From Lachnospiraceae bacterium (GTDB lineage Bacteria; Bacillota; Clostridia; Lachnospirales; Lachnospiraceae): DNA of 64,000 nt. Position 1 is the stretch's first letter; every line of letters begins with the position of its first letter. The stretch covers positions 62,001 through 126,000 of the forward strand of contig CAAGMZ010000019.1 of the NCBI GenBank assembly GCA_900771195.1, given 5' to 3'. Under the pieces are notes generated by a model. It saw only the letters and a program-made list of their open reading frames with translations, made no database searches and had not been told where the DNA came from. Made by a program: the position numbers and the translations under genes. Positions 1 to 8,912 of this stretch are shown piece by piece.

Positions 1-1330
1 TCAATATTTCCGCAACCAGGAGCAATATATTTCCTACGCTGCCCGGTTTTCCTATAATAATGCCAAGTCCGCCGTAAGTTGCCGCAAGAAAAGCTGCCGG
101 AATCAAATCCACAAGGACAAGATATTTAAGCCTTACAATGAAATTTTCCAGTCTGTCATTGGCTCGTATATACCTGCTGTCGGAAAGCAGGTGCGAATCC
201 CACTGTTCAAACATGCGCTCACACAGAAAACTGCTCTGTGACATTATGCACATTACAAAAACAAGTATCGGTGCGGAATATACCAGCAGCCTGCAGGCCA
301 GATTCTCATGCCCTGTCACTGCAAGGCACATCATACCCACAAATGCAACTGCAATAATAATAATCCTTACGGCAATTCTTCCGATAATATATTCTCTGTT
401 ATCACTAAGGAATAACCTGTTAATCCTCTCATAACAGCCGGTTTTGCTCTCGGAAAGCTGCTCATAAGTATTTCTGACATCTTCCGAATCCAAAGTCTCA
501 CACCGGTCGCCATTATCATCATCCTCATCATCACCGGCACAGACAATTACAGCTATTCTGTCATATTTGCCATAATTCCACACATAATACATAAACACCG
601 AGACCACGGCAAGCAGTATCATAAAGAAGAGCGTATTAAAAACATTGGTGTATGCATGAGGCACCCTTCCGTTAACATAAGGCATAAAATACGCCACAAA
701 CAGTGACAGCAGCATTATCACAATGCTGACTCCTTTTATCATATCCACAGACTTTCCGCATGCCCTGAACACAAGGATGTTCACGGCATCTCCGACAAAT
801 CTTGAAACTGTCACTATAAGTGCAAGATAAAACGCTTTAGATGCTGCAAGCCCGAATACCGTAAACGCCGGCCAGAACGCAGTCAACTCCAGAGCTGCCC
901 TGCGTACAATCACATACCTGTAATAATCGGCCGGTCTGCACCTGAGTTCTCTCAGCATAACATATGCTTCATCTGACGGCTGGAATATTTTGCAATTATT
1001 AACTGAACCGCATATGCAAGACATAATCAGAGTAAAATATACAAAACTGTTCTCTATTGTAAATCCCGCCCATGCTTCCGGCATAAAAGCAGAAAAAAGC
1101 TTCCATGGCAGAAACATAAAAACTGCAACGTAAGCTGATTTTTTGACAAACTCCCGGATATAGGCGGCAATAGCACTGACAATAATCATCATACGGCGTG
1201 TGCCGCTGTTTTTGTGAACGAGATCAGGTACGTTTTTCCCGAATCCGGGAGCTTTCTGCAGAACCCGGTTCATCCTGTTGGCACCTGAAATATATGATAT
1301 GTAACTTATATTCCTTATAGTCTTAAGCAT
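1..1330 (-). CDS. Partial multi-pass membrane protein, probable ABC permease partner (3' end outside window)
   Basis: Translating the minus strand from an ATG at 1330 gives an open frame of about 443 codons that runs off the left edge without a stop. It has a basic N-terminus, many hydrophobic segments, and an acidic stretch (about residues 320-330, rich in Asp and Glu) between membrane segments. A ribosome site (GGAGG) lies just upstream of the ATG. The start overlaps the end of the upstream ATPase gene by 8 bases, so the two are translationally coupled, which suggests they are the membrane and ATPase parts of one transporter. I do not recognise a named family; ABC-2-type or exporter-type permease is inferred from context. 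Substrate unknown. Confidence 0.7.
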   Translation of the reverse strand, partial: MLKTIRNISYISYISGANRMNRVLQKAPGFGKNVPDLVHKNSGTRRMMIIVSAIAAYIREFVKKSAYVAVFMFLPWKLFSAFMPEAWAGFTIENSFVYFTLIMSCICGSVNNCKIFQPSDEAYVMLRELRCRPADYYRYVIVRRAALELTAFWPAFTVFGLAASKAFYLALIVTVSRFVGDAVNILVFRACGKSVDMIKGVSIVIMLLSLFVAYFMPYVNGRVPHAYTNVFNTLFFMILLAVVSVFMYYVWNYGKYDRIAVIVCAGDDEDDDNGDRCETLDSEDVRNTYEQLSESKTGCYERINRLFLSDNREYIIGRIAVRIIIIAVAFVGMMCLAVTGHENLACRLLVYSAPILVFVMCIMSQSSFLCERMFEQWDSHLLSDSRYIRANDRLENFIVRLKYLVLVDLIPAAFLAATYGGLGIIIGKPGSVGNILLLVAEIL

Positions 1331-1961
1331 TTATTCCTCCCACAGGTTTTCCGAAAGACAGTTTTCCTCCGTAAAGACTGATAATCTCATCACACACCGG
1401 TTCCAATACCTCAGGCTTGTCCGATGTCACAATTACTATATGTCCGGATCTGATATTTTCTATAAACGCTCTGCCTTTCTCTTCTGCCGGATTCCAAATT
1501 CCGTCAAGCATGACAACAGGCGGAGTGCTAATTAATACCGCTGCCAGTCTTATTCTCAGCCGCTCTTCATCGGTTGTATCCTTAATCAGTCTGTCTTTTA
1601 TATCACCAAGTTTCATAAGTTCCATGCAATGACCTGCCTTCCCGGTCTCTGTCACATTATGAAGCAAAGCGCAGTAATTCTCATACTCGCTAACAGTCAT
1701 ATACTCCGGAAGAGTTCCTTCTTTACGCAGGAAAGCAAATTCCGCGCACACAGGTCGCTGCATTTTTCTTCCATAATCAATCCTCACAATCCCCCTGTCC
1801 GGACGGCAGTCACCGCATATACATTTTAACAGCGTTGTCTTTCCTGCGCCCTCACCGCCTGTTATTCCATATACGCGACCGGATTCAAAAGTATATGAGA
1901 CATCATCTATGATATCCAGGTCGTTATATTTTTTTCTGATATCTCTTATAATAAGTCTCAT
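1323..1961 (-). CDS. Degenerate ABC transporter ATP-binding protein
   Basis: 212 residues from the ATG at 1961, chosen over an in-frame ATG 18 bases upstream because GGAGG sits 6 bases before it. The fold is that of an ABC ATPase: an intact Walker A (GGEGAGKTT, about residues 35-43) and a Walker B strand (VVMLDG). The catalytic positions are abnormal. The residue after the Walker B Asp is Gly, not Glu; the LSGGQ signature is replaced by a TDEERLR-like segment; the usual switch His after the last strand is Asp (VTSD). It probably binds ATP but may hydrolyse it poorly or only with a partner. It is coupled to the membrane protein downstream. Confidence 0.75.
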   Translation of the reverse strand: MRLIIRDIRKKYNDLDIIDDVSYTFESGRVYGITGGEGAGKTTLLKCICGDCRPDRGIVRIDYGRKMQRPVCAEFAFLRKEGTLPEYMTVSEYENYCALLHNVTETGKAGHCMELMKLGDIKDRLIKDTTDEERLRIRLAAVLISTPPVVMLDGIWNPAEEKGRAFIENIRSGHIVIVTSDKPEVLEPVCDEIISLYGGKLSFGKPVGGINA

Positions 1962-2037
1962 ACATTTCCTCCGTATCAAATACAGCCACAGTGATTGTAC
2001 ATCTTTATTAATATTTTGTAAATTCTCAACTTTGCGA

Positions 2038-2066
2038 TTGCTTTTTGCCCTCCCCTGTGCTATGCT
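2038..2066 (+). promoter_or_regulatory. Predicted sigma-A promoter for the PAP2 gene
   Basis: TTGCTT and TATGCT are separated by 17 bases, about 40 bases upstream of the PAP2-type gene, in the divergent gap between it and the ABC ATPase gene. Only partial consensus. Confidence 0.4.
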
Positions 2067-2108
2067 TTAACATCAGTAAATATCATAATTCATGACACGG
2101 AGGATATA

Positions 2109-2753
2109 ATGAAAAGCTTTATGAAAAAATGGGGACACTGCCTTCTGGCTCTGTATCTCCTGATATATATGCCCTGTTTTACATATCTGGAAAAACATGT
2201 CACAACCGATTACAATCTTATCCACTGCACTCTTGATGACAAGATACCATTCTGCGAATTTTTTATTATTCCCTATTACATATGGTTTATTTTTGTTGCG
2301 GCTGCGTGTGTATGGTTTTTCTTCAAATCACAGGGCGAATGCATACATATGGGCGCTTACCTGATAATCGGCATGACAATTGCGGTTATTACTTATTTTG
2401 TGTACCCCAACGGTCTTGGGGATTTCCGTCCCCATGAATTTCCGAGAGAAAATTTCTGCACGGACTTAGTAAGAATGCTTTATAAATCAGACACATCCAC
2501 CAATGTGCTTCCCAGTCTTCACGTATACAACACATTGGTCGTAGTGATTGCCGTATTCAAATCCAAAACCTTTCCGAAGCACCACACGGCAGTAAAGGTG
2601 ACGGTATCGGTAATCGGACTGCTCATATGTGCATCAACGATGTTCCTTAAGCAGCATTCCGTATATGATGTTATTGCAGCAATAGCTTTGGCTGCCATAC
2701 TCTATCCTCTCATATACAAGAGCAGGCTTCTGGCCAAATTCCGGAAAGCCTGA
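2109..2753 (+). CDS. PAP2-superfamily membrane phosphatase/transferase
   Basis: 214 residues with about six hydrophobic segments. The PAP2 active-site blocks are present: FRP near residue 107, PSLH at 135-138, and a final block with His183 and Asp187 (KQHSVYD) preceded by Ser and Thr residues. Enzymes with this layout act on membrane-lipid phosphates or move phosphoalcohol head groups (inositolphosphotransferase/sphingomyelin synthase-like branch). Which reaction is used cannot be told. The ATG at 2109 has GGAGG upstream. The gene stands alone and converges on the glycosyltransferase gene. Confidence 0.8.
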   Translation: MKSFMKKWGHCLLALYLLIYMPCFTYLEKHVTTDYNLIHCTLDDKIPFCEFFIIPYYIWFIFVAAACVWFFFKSQGECIHMGAYLIIGMTIAVITYFVYPNGLGDFRPHEFPRENFCTDLVRMLYKSDTSTNVLPSLHVYNTLVVVIAVFKSKTFPKHHTAVKVTVSVIGLLICASTMFLKQHSVYDVIAAIALAAILYPLIYKSRLLAKFRKA

Positions 2754-2775
2754 GCCTGCAGCCTCTTATCAGCCA

Positions 2776-3795
2776 TTAGTTGAAGCCAAAAATTTTATGT
2801 ACAACCCTGTAGCCAATCACTGAAATTTTTCTTCCGAGATGTCCGGGAAAATTCATCCACACTCCGAGAAGAGACCATCTGATCTGGCGATACATATCCG
2901 GCTCCTTCTCCTTAAGATACTTCCACAGCTCAGATTTTTTTCTGAGGTTTGCTTTGTCCTTTGAAAGTATTGCCAGAATTGATGAAATTGTCATCATCAT
3001 GGTCAGGTAATTTCGCATATATTTACGACATTGCTTATTCTCTATTTCTTCTGACCTAAAGCAGTCTATCATTATCCTGTTCACATTGTACTGCTGATCG
3101 ATTCTCTTTATCATGATATTCTCGTTGACCGACTGGTCCTCGCGTCCGATATAATACCAGTAAAAGTTAACATCTGCATAATACATTGTATGTACATTGG
3201 GAAGCGGCTGAAACACAAAAATATTATCCACGTAAAATGTATGCTTTGGCAGATTCAGACCGACTTCGCGCAAAAGCTCCGTCCTGTATGTAACCGAATG
3301 CATAATAATGTATTTGGTTACACTGAATCTCTTTGTATCCTCCCATGTGAAATACTCATTCTCAGGAAGAATCCCTGCATACCTCATTACCTTTTTGTGC
3401 TTGGCGCCCTGCTTATCATACACAAAGTTAGATATAAGCATGTCAAGATTTTTATCCTGTTCCAGGGAATCCCTCATTATTTTGAGAAGCTTTTTCAGTG
3501 CATCCTTATTGACACGGTCATCGCTGTCAACCACCTTGAAAAAGACTCCGGTTGAATTTGCAAGACCGGTATTAACGGCATCACCGTGCCCGCCGTTCTC
3601 CTTATGAACAGCCTTGCATATTGTAGGGAATTTTTCCTGATATTCATCTGCAATGGCTGCAGTATTATCAGTGGAGCCATCGTCGACTATTACTATCTCC
3701 ACTTCCTCACCGCCGGTAAGCAGTGAATCTATACATCTCCTCATATAATCCTGTGAATTATAACAAGGCACAGCAAACGATAAAATTTTCCTCAT
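2776..3795 (-). CDS. Family 2 glycosyltransferase
   Basis: 339 residues. The N-terminal GT-A domain begins with the usual FAVPCYNSQDYM strand, followed by VDDGSTDNT for nucleotide-sugar binding and a DSDD metal-binding motif (about residue 91). The C-terminal 100 residues are basic and mildly hydrophobic, typical of enzymes that work at the inner face of the membrane. It starts 2 bases after the CPBP protease stop, so it is the last gene of the mrp-CPBP-GT2 operon. A role in building a cell-surface glycan or glycolipid is inferred; acceptor and sugar are unknown. Confidence 0.85.
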   Translation of the reverse strand: MRKILSFAVPCYNSQDYMRRCIDSLLTGGEEVEIVIVDDGSTDNTAAIADEYQEKFPTICKAVHKENGGHGDAVNTGLANSTGVFFKVVDSDDRVNKDALKKLLKIMRDSLEQDKNLDMLISNFVYDKQGAKHKKVMRYAGILPENEYFTWEDTKRFSVTKYIIMHSVTYRTELLREVGLNLPKHTFYVDNIFVFQPLPNVHTMYYADVNFYWYYIGREDQSVNENIMIKRIDQQYNVNRIMIDCFRSEEIENKQCRKYMRNYLTMMMTISSILAILSKDKANLRKKSELWKYLKEKEPDMYRQIRWSLLGVWMNFPGHLGRKISVIGYRVVHKIFGFN

Positions 3796-3797
3796 AT

Positions 3798-4730
3798 TTA
3801 CCTCTCTTCGTTATCTAAGGGCTTTCTGTTTACCTTAAGCTTTATTACCCAGAGCAAAAGGAAAGTGACGGCCAGTTCCACCACCGTAAGAAGCATGTAT
3901 CCGCCCATTCCAAGGCCTATTCCTTCCTCCGGAACAATCGCAGTGACAATCACTGAAATCAGGTTTGCACCGGCATGAAACAGCACAGGTGCCCACACAC
4001 TCTTGAACTGCTCATAGATATATGCAAGCAAAAGCCCCAATATGAATGCATACGCAAACTGAAGTGCATTGGCATGTATTATACCAAACAAAAGTGCTGA
4101 CAAAAGCGCTGACGGGACAAACTTCAGGCTGTCTCTGAGTCTTTTGAATATCAGTCCGCGGAACAAAAACTCTTCCACAATCGGCGCTGCAACGGCAGTT
4201 GCAAGAATCTGAACCGCTATTCCGCCGGAATATATTATCTGTGAAAGATCATCATACGTGGAAAAAAAGTCCACCAGTCCGCTTTTTCCAAACCAGCTTC
4301 TGCCTATTACGTTAATGGCATTCTGCAATGCCTCCATCATGAACGGAACCACATGATTAAAACCGACGGCAGCAGTAAAACCGGCAATCGGCACAAGAAT
4401 AAGCCATTTCCTGTCATAGTCCGAATACTTCGTATATCTGCCGTACACCTTATCCCTTGCAACATCCCGCTTCATAAAAAACAAATACAGCGGTATAAGG
4501 ACTGCACTTCTTGCGATTGTAATATATATGCTGCTCCTGTGGACAAAATCCTCAATAATCTCCGATGAAGCACCTATCTCTTCCGCAGTGATATTTCCCC
4601 GGGAAATTTCATGATACATATACCCATACATAACAATCATTTCAATTGTTATCTCGACGCCCAGAAATATCAGCACCGGATACAGCAGGCGCCATATAAA
4701 TACACCTGCGCTCTCTTTTTTCTGATTCAA
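3798..4730 (-). CDS. CPBP-family intramembrane glutamic endopeptidase (CAAX/Abi protease type)
   Basis: 310 residues, about eight membrane segments. The family's catalytic motifs are visible: EE at 186-187 with Arg191 (VEEFLFRG), FGIIH ending at His219, and a third motif HAGAN near residue 253. In bacteria such proteins serve in surface-protein processing, bacteriocin self-immunity or sigma signalling; nothing here fixes the substrate. The start codon appears to be TTG at 4730, with a GGGGG ribosome site 8 bases upstream. It lies 19 bases after mrp and 2 bases before the glycosyltransferase, so it is probably co-transcribed with both. Confidence 0.85.
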   Translation of the reverse strand: MNQKKESAGVFIWRLLYPVLIFLGVEITIEMIVMYGYMYHEISRGNITAEEIGASSEIIEDFVHRSSIYITIARSAVLIPLYLFFMKRDVARDKVYGRYTKYSDYDRKWLILVPIAGFTAAVGFNHVVPFMMEALQNAINVIGRSWFGKSGLVDFFSTYDDLSQIIYSGGIAVQILATAVAAPIVEEFLFRGLIFKRLRDSLKFVPSALLSALLFGIIHANALQFAYAFILGLLLAYIYEQFKSVWAPVLFHAGANLISVIVTAIVPEEGIGLGMGGYMLLTVVELAVTFLLLWVIKLKVNRKPLDNEER

Positions 4731-4749
4731 AACAATTACCCCCGCAGGA

Positions 4750-5559
4750 CTACTTGCCGGTTAAGGCATCTATATCCACATCAATACCTACATCCGCAGC
4801 CTGTCCTCTGTCTGCCGCTCCCGCAATTGCAGGGATTATGGGAAGCTTGGCGAGTACCTTTATGCCCAGTTCCCGTGAAAGCTCATCAATCCCGCTCTCG
4901 CCGAATATTTTATATTCCTTGCCACAGTAGGGGCATGTAAAATAGCTGTAATTCTCCACAAGACCCAGAACCGGAATTTTCATTTCCTTTGCCATATTGT
5001 AGGCTTTCATTACAATCATTCTCACAAGGTCCTGAGGAGACGTAACTATCACGATTCCGTCAACAGGTATTGACTGATAGATTGTGAGCGGTATATCCCC
5101 CGTTCCGGGCGGCATATCGATAAGCAGATAATCGAGTTCACCCCAGTGAACCTCTGTCCAGAACTGCTTAATAATTCCTGCAAGCACCGGTCCTCTGAGT
5201 ATGACCGTCGACTCCTCAGTCTCAAGGAAAAAGTTCATTGATACAACCTTTATTCCTTCACGGGAAACCATTGGCTCCATGCCTGCATCCGTTCCGTATA
5301 TTTCACCGCCAAGACCGAACATCCTCGGAATGGATGGACCCGTAATATCCGCATCCATGATTCCAACCTTATATCCTTCTTTAGCAAGCTTTCTGGCTAA
5401 AAGTGACGTGACCGTCGACTTTCCTACGCCGCCCTTGCCGCTGACTATTCCAATAACCCTGCCAATCTTACTTGAAGCATTAAGCGGATCTTTCTCTATT
5501 TCGCAATGGCCCTTGCTCTTGCAGTCTTCGCAATTTCCATTACATCCGTTTTCTGACAT
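4750..5559 (-). CDS. mrp: Mrp/NBP35-family iron-sulfur cluster carrier ATPase
   Basis: 269 residues. A deviant Walker A (SGKGGVGKST, about 40-49) and an MPPGTGD switch motif identify the Mrp/NBP35 group of P-loop NTPases, which carry Fe-S clusters to apo-proteins in the cytosol. A short N-terminal cysteine cluster (Cys6, 10, 13, 19) resembles the NBP35 extension, and the conserved CPYC pair near residue 210 would bridge a cluster at the dimer interface. A strong ribosome site (GGAGG) precedes the ATG. It is the first gene of an operon with the CPBP protease and GT2 genes. Confidence 0.9.
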   Translation of the reverse strand: MSENGCNGNCEDCKSKGHCEIEKDPLNASSKIGRVIGIVSGKGGVGKSTVTSLLARKLAKEGYKVGIMDADITGPSIPRMFGLGGEIYGTDAGMEPMVSREGIKVVSMNFFLETEESTVILRGPVLAGIIKQFWTEVHWGELDYLLIDMPPGTGDIPLTIYQSIPVDGIVIVTSPQDLVRMIVMKAYNMAKEMKIPVLGLVENYSYFTCPYCGKEYKIFGESGIDELSRELGIKVLAKLPIIPAIAGAADRGQAADVGIDVDIDALTGK

Positions 5560-5647
5560 AACGCACCTCCAAATCTCCGTAAAATCCTGATTATGTCTTT
5601 TACGTCGTTCGCTGCTGTTTCATTTATGAAATTTCGCATTTAGAGTT

Positions 5648-5676
5648 ATTATACCCCCTGCATATAAGAAAAGCAA
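5648..5676 (-). promoter_or_regulatory. Predicted sigma-A promoter for the mrp operon
   Basis: On the minus strand TTGCTT and TATAAT are separated by 17 bases, about 90 bases upstream of the mrp start. No other gene on this strand begins nearby. Confidence 0.6.
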
Positions 5677-5699
5677 CCAATAAAAGCCACAAATTAATG

Positions 5700-5728
5700 T
5701 TGACATTTTCCGGTTTAAAGTATAAACT
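5700..5728 (+). promoter_or_regulatory. Predicted promoter of the thiamine-precursor operon
   Basis: TTGACA at 5700-5705 is followed 15-17 bases later by an AT-rich -10 region (TATAAACT at 5721-5728). The transcript would begin just before the TPP riboswitch. Confidence 0.55.
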
Positions 5729-5737
5729 ACAGTTTGC

Positions 5738-5850
5738 TAAGGGTGCCCGATGAGTCGGGCTGAGAGGAAACTACTACAATGTTTCGACCTTGGAGAACAG
5801 TTAAAGGCTGTTTCTCCGCACCTGATCCGGATAATGCCGGCGTAGGGATG
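5738..5850 (+). ncRNA. TPP (THI-box) riboswitch
   Basis: The conserved THI-box elements are present in order: a GGGTGCCC 5' arm with its complement, GCTGAGA at 5759-5765, a variable arm closing with GGAGAAC...TTTCTCC, then ACCTGATCCGG, ATAATGCCGG and CGTAGGGA (5819-5848). It lies directly upstream of a terminator and the thiamine-related ABC operon, so binding of thiamine pyrophosphate should turn that operon off. Confidence 0.95.
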
Positions 5851-5903
5851 TATACTTATATTTTATGATTTTTTCACATGATTTATATGTCTATACAACC
5901 TAC

Positions 5904-5928
5904 AGCCCCTGATTCGGGGCTTTTATTA
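5904..5928 (+). terminator. Intrinsic terminator, expression platform of the TPP riboswitch
   Basis: A 6-bp stem AGCCCC/GGGGCT with loop TGATTC is followed by TTTTATT. It lies between the riboswitch and the first gene, 30 bases before its ATG, consistent with transcriptional attenuation. Confidence 0.8.
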
Positions 5929-5957
5929 TTCCATTTTCAAATTTAAGGAGGTTTTTT

Positions 5958-6260
5958 ATGAACGCAAATGTAGCAATCCAGGTACTTCCGAATGTTACGG
6001 ATGATGCCGAAGTAGTACGCATTGTGGACGAAGTTATCGACTATATAAAATCCACAGGCTACAAGTATTATGTCGGACCTTCCGAGACATCTATCGAAGG
6101 TGATTATGAAGGACTCATGGAAATCGTTAAGCAGTGCCAGTACATAGCGGTAAAGGCCGGCTGCAATAAGGTCTTTTCCTATGTCAAAATAACCTATGCA
6201 CCCGAAGAGAGGGTTCTTACAATTGATGAAAAAGTCACAAAACACCACATCAACGACTAA
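5958..6260 (+). CDS. Thiamine-binding family protein (MTH1187/YkoF-like, DUF77)
   Basis: 100 residues with the sequence of the small thiamine-binding domain: an N-terminal strand (NVAIQVLPNV), a central YVGPSETSIEGD segment, and a C-terminal VKITYAPEE strand. Such proteins bind thiamine or its pyrimidine part in the cytosol and occur in thiamine-salvage operons; the exact role is not settled. An AAGGAGG ribosome site precedes the ATG. It is the first gene behind the TPP riboswitch and overlaps the permease gene by 35 bases. Confidence 0.85.
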   Translation: MNANVAIQVLPNVTDDAEVVRIVDEVIDYIKSTGYKYYVGPSETSIEGDYEGLMEIVKQCQYIAVKAGCNKVFSYVKITYAPEERVLTIDEKVTKHHIND

Positions 6261-7041
6261 TACCACCAAAAAACTGCAAAGCGCCTTCGGAAAAATAATT
6301 CCGCCGGTAATTGCCGTGGTGGCAATCCTGCTGTTATGGAATTACATATCAGGCTCAGAACTTGTTCCGTCTTTTATGATGCCGTCACCTCTCAAGGTCT
6401 GGAAGGCACTTGTAAATGACTGGCCCGTATTACTACAGCACGCTGCCACTACCCTGAAGGAAGCCGGACTCGGACTTTCAATAGGAATTGGTCTGAGCTT
6501 CGTCATATCAGTTATTATGGATGCCTGCAAACCCGTCTACAATGCACTGTATCCAATCGTAATCGTGACACAGACGATTCCTTCCATTGCGATAGCTCCG
6601 CTTCTTACACTGTGGATGGGATACGGAATCACGCCCAAAATAGTCCTTATCGTCATAACGACTTTTTTCCCGGTTACGGTGGCACTTCTTGACGGATTTA
6701 AGGCTGCCGACCCTGATGCGATAAAGCTCCTCAAATCAATGGGTGCCGGTCCGGTAAAACGCTTTATTCACATAAAGCTTCCATATTCACTGGGTTATTT
6801 TTTCTCGGGTCTCAAAATATCCGTTGCCTACTCTGTTGTGGCTGCGGTTATCTCCGAATGGCTCGGTGGTTCTTCCGGTCTTGGAGTTTTTATGACAAGA
6901 GTACGCAAATCTTTTGCCTATGACAGAATGTTTGCACTCATTATCTTCATTTCGGCAGTAAGCCTTCTGCTTATGCTTGCCGTCACTATTATAAAATGGC
7001 TTGTAATGCCATGGGAAAGGAGAAATAAATCCCGTAATTAA
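6226..7041 (+). CDS. thiX: ABC transporter permease, thiamine-precursor (pyrimidine) uptake
   Basis: About 271 residues from the ATG at 6226; an earlier in-frame ATG at 6196 lies deep inside the upstream gene. Five to six membrane segments and the EAA-type loop that contacts the ATPase (ADPDAIKLLKSMGAG) place it in the SsuC/TauC-like permease family. With the NMT1/THI5-type binding protein and ATPase that follow, it forms a ThiXYZ system. Known ThiXYZ systems import pyrimidine precursors of thiamine such as formylaminopyrimidine; the precise substrate here is inferred from the riboswitch and binding protein. Confidence 0.85.
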   Translation: MKKSQNTTSTTNTTKKLQSAFGKIIPPVIAVVAILLLWNYISGSELVPSFMMPSPLKVWKALVNDWPVLLQHAATTLKEAGLGLSIGIGLSFVISVIMDACKPVYNALYPIVIVTQTIPSIAIAPLLTLWMGYGITPKIVLIVITTFFPVTVALLDGFKAADPDAIKLLKSMGAGPVKRFIHIKLPYSLGYFFSGLKISVAYSVVAAVISEWLGGSSGLGVFMTRVRKSFAYDRMFALIIFISAVSLLLMLAVTIIKWLVMPWERRNKSRN

Positions 7042-7060
7042 CATTCGGGATATAAAAATT

Positions 7061-8131
7061 ATGAAAAAAATAAAATTAACAGCTATGATTCTTGCCGGCA
7101 CAATGCTTGCCGGTGCAGTTACTGCCTGCGGTTCATCTGATTCATCAGAGACATCCGCTCAGGAGTCCAAAGCCACTGTAGCTTCATCAGAAAATTCTTC
7201 GGAGACATCCGGTAACACATCACTTGAGAAAGTAACTTTTATGCTTGACTGGACACCCAACACCAACCACACCGGAATATATGTAGCCGAAGAGCTTGGT
7301 TATTTTGCAGAGGAAGGCCTTGATGTATCAATAGTGGAAGCTGCCGATTCAGGAGCAGAGGCTTCCGTTGCCGGCGGTGCTGCCGACATGGGCGTAAGCT
7401 TTCAGGATTATCTGGTACCCGCATACGCAGTCGATGAAGAATCCAGACTTCCAATCACCACAATTGCCACGATAATCCAGCACAATACATCAGGAATCGT
7501 TTCCCTCAAGAAAAACGGCATTGATTCCCCTAAGAAAATGGAAGGCTTCAAATATGCAACATGGGAAATGCCTATTGAACAGGCTATCGTTAAAAAAGTC
7601 GTAACCGATGACGGTGGCGATGCTTCCAAGGTAGAGATGATTCCCGCTACAGTCACTGATATTAATGCAGGTCTTAACAGTGAAGTGGATGCCGTCTGGA
7701 TTTACTACGCATGGGATGGAATTTCATGCGAGCTTCAGGGAATGGACACCAACTTCTTCTACTTCAAGGATTATGCTCCGGAGCTTGATGAATACAGTCC
7801 TATCATAATTGCCAACAATGATTTCCTTAAGACCAGACCTGAGGTTGCCAAAAAATTCCTCGCTGCCGTATCAAAGGGCTATGAATATGCTATAGAAAAT
7901 CCCGAAGAAGCTGCCAAAATACTTGTAAAAGTCAATGAGGGCCTTGATGAGGAGCTTTGCATTGCCAGCCAGAAGTGGCTTGCCGACCAGTATAAAGCAG
8001 ACGCTTCCAAGTGGGGTGTAATTGACCAGAACAGATGGGATGCATTCTACAAATGGGTATATGAAAACGGACTCTGTGACAGGGAAATTCCCGAAGGTTT
8101 CGGTTTCACCAATGAATATTTGCCGGAATAA
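7061..8131 (+). CDS. thiY: Substrate-binding lipoprotein of the thiamine-precursor ABC transporter (NMT1/THI5-like)
   Basis: 356 residues. A lipoprotein signal peptide ends in VTAC with the lipidated Cys23, followed by a Ser/Thr/Glu-rich linker. The binding domain starts with FMLDWTPNTNHTGIYVA, typical of the NMT1/THI5-like fold, and contains GYFAEEGLDV and AGGAADMGVS. It would sit outside the membrane, capture the pyrimidine ligand and pass it to ThiX. The ribosome site is weak. It lies 19 bases after thiX. Confidence 0.9.
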   Translation: MKKIKLTAMILAGTMLAGAVTACGSSDSSETSAQESKATVASSENSSETSGNTSLEKVTFMLDWTPNTNHTGIYVAEELGYFAEEGLDVSIVEAADSGAEASVAGGAADMGVSFQDYLVPAYAVDEESRLPITTIATIIQHNTSGIVSLKKNGIDSPKKMEGFKYATWEMPIEQAIVKKVVTDDGGDASKVEMIPATVTDINAGLNSEVDAVWIYYAWDGISCELQGMDTNFFYFKDYAPELDEYSPIIIANNDFLKTRPEVAKKFLAAVSKGYEYAIENPEEAAKILVKVNEGLDEELCIASQKWLADQYKADASKWGVIDQNRWDAFYKWVYENGLCDREIPEGFGFTNEYLPE

Positions 8132-8162
8132 GCTTTTGAACTGTTGACGAAGGAAGATAAAA

Positions 8163-8912
8163 ATGGCATTATTAAGAACAGATAATATTTCTGTCAGTTT
8201 TGACAACAGAAGGGTAATAGAAAATATCAGCATAGAACTTAATAAAGGTGAGCTTGTAAGTCTTCTCGGTGTCAGCGGAAGCGGAAAAACAACACTTTTT
8301 AATGTGGTATCAGGCCTTTTAAAGCCTGATACCGGAAGTGTTATTTTTAAAGATGAAGATATAACCGGAAAACCCGGTCATATAAGTTATATGCTCCAGA
8401 AGGACCTTCTTCTGCCATATAAGACAATTATTGACAATGTCTCTCTTCCCCTTACCGTAAAGGGCATGGGAAAGCGGGCTGCCAGAGAAAAAGTAAAGCC
8501 CTATTTTGAGGAATTCGGCATTGCCGGAGCAGAGAAAAAATACCCGTGTCAGCTTTCAGGCGGAATGCGTCAGCGCGCCGCTCTTTTGCGGACATATATG
8601 TTCTCCCATGATGTAGCTCTCCTGGATGAGCCTTTTTCCGCACTCGACACGATTACCAAAAGTTCAATGCACAAATGGTATATAAGCATTATGGAGCAAA
8701 TCAGGCTCTCCACCCTGTTTATCACCCATGACATTGATGAAGCCATACTTCTGTCTGACAGAATATATATACTCGGAGGAACACCCGGACATATTACGGA
8801 TGAGATTATTATCGACAAAGGTGATGTCAGAAATCCCTTGCTTCCGGTATCCGAAAGCTTTCTCCGATACAAAAAAGCCATCATTAACGCCATTGGAGAT
8901 ACCGATAAATGA
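8163..8912 (+). CDS. thiZ: ATP-binding protein of the thiamine-precursor ABC transporter
   Basis: 249 residues with all ABC ATPase motifs: Walker A GVSGSGKTT, a Q-loop (YMLQKDLLLPY), signature LSGGMRQRAA, Walker B LLDEPFSALD and switch histidine ITHDIDEA. It energises ThiX at the inner membrane face. Preceded by GGAAGATAAA and coupled by an ATGA overlap to the phosphopantetheinyl transferase gene. Confidence 0.9.
   Translation: MALLRTDNISVSFDNRRVIENISIELNKGELVSLLGVSGSGKTTLFNVVSGLLKPDTGSVIFKDEDITGKPGHISYMLQKDLLLPYKTIIDNVSLPLTVKGMGKRAAREKVKPYFEEFGIAGAEKKYPCQLSGGMRQRAALLRTYMFSHDVALLDEPFSALDTITKSSMHKWYISIMEQIRLSTLFITHDIDEAILLSDRIYILGGTPGHITDEIIIDKGDVRNPLLPVSESFLRYKKAIINAIGDTDK

Noticed and set aside
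138..434. Plus-strand open frame of 98 codons at the left edge
   Set aside because: It lies antisense to the long minus-strand membrane-protein frame that continues through the edge and has a coupled start.
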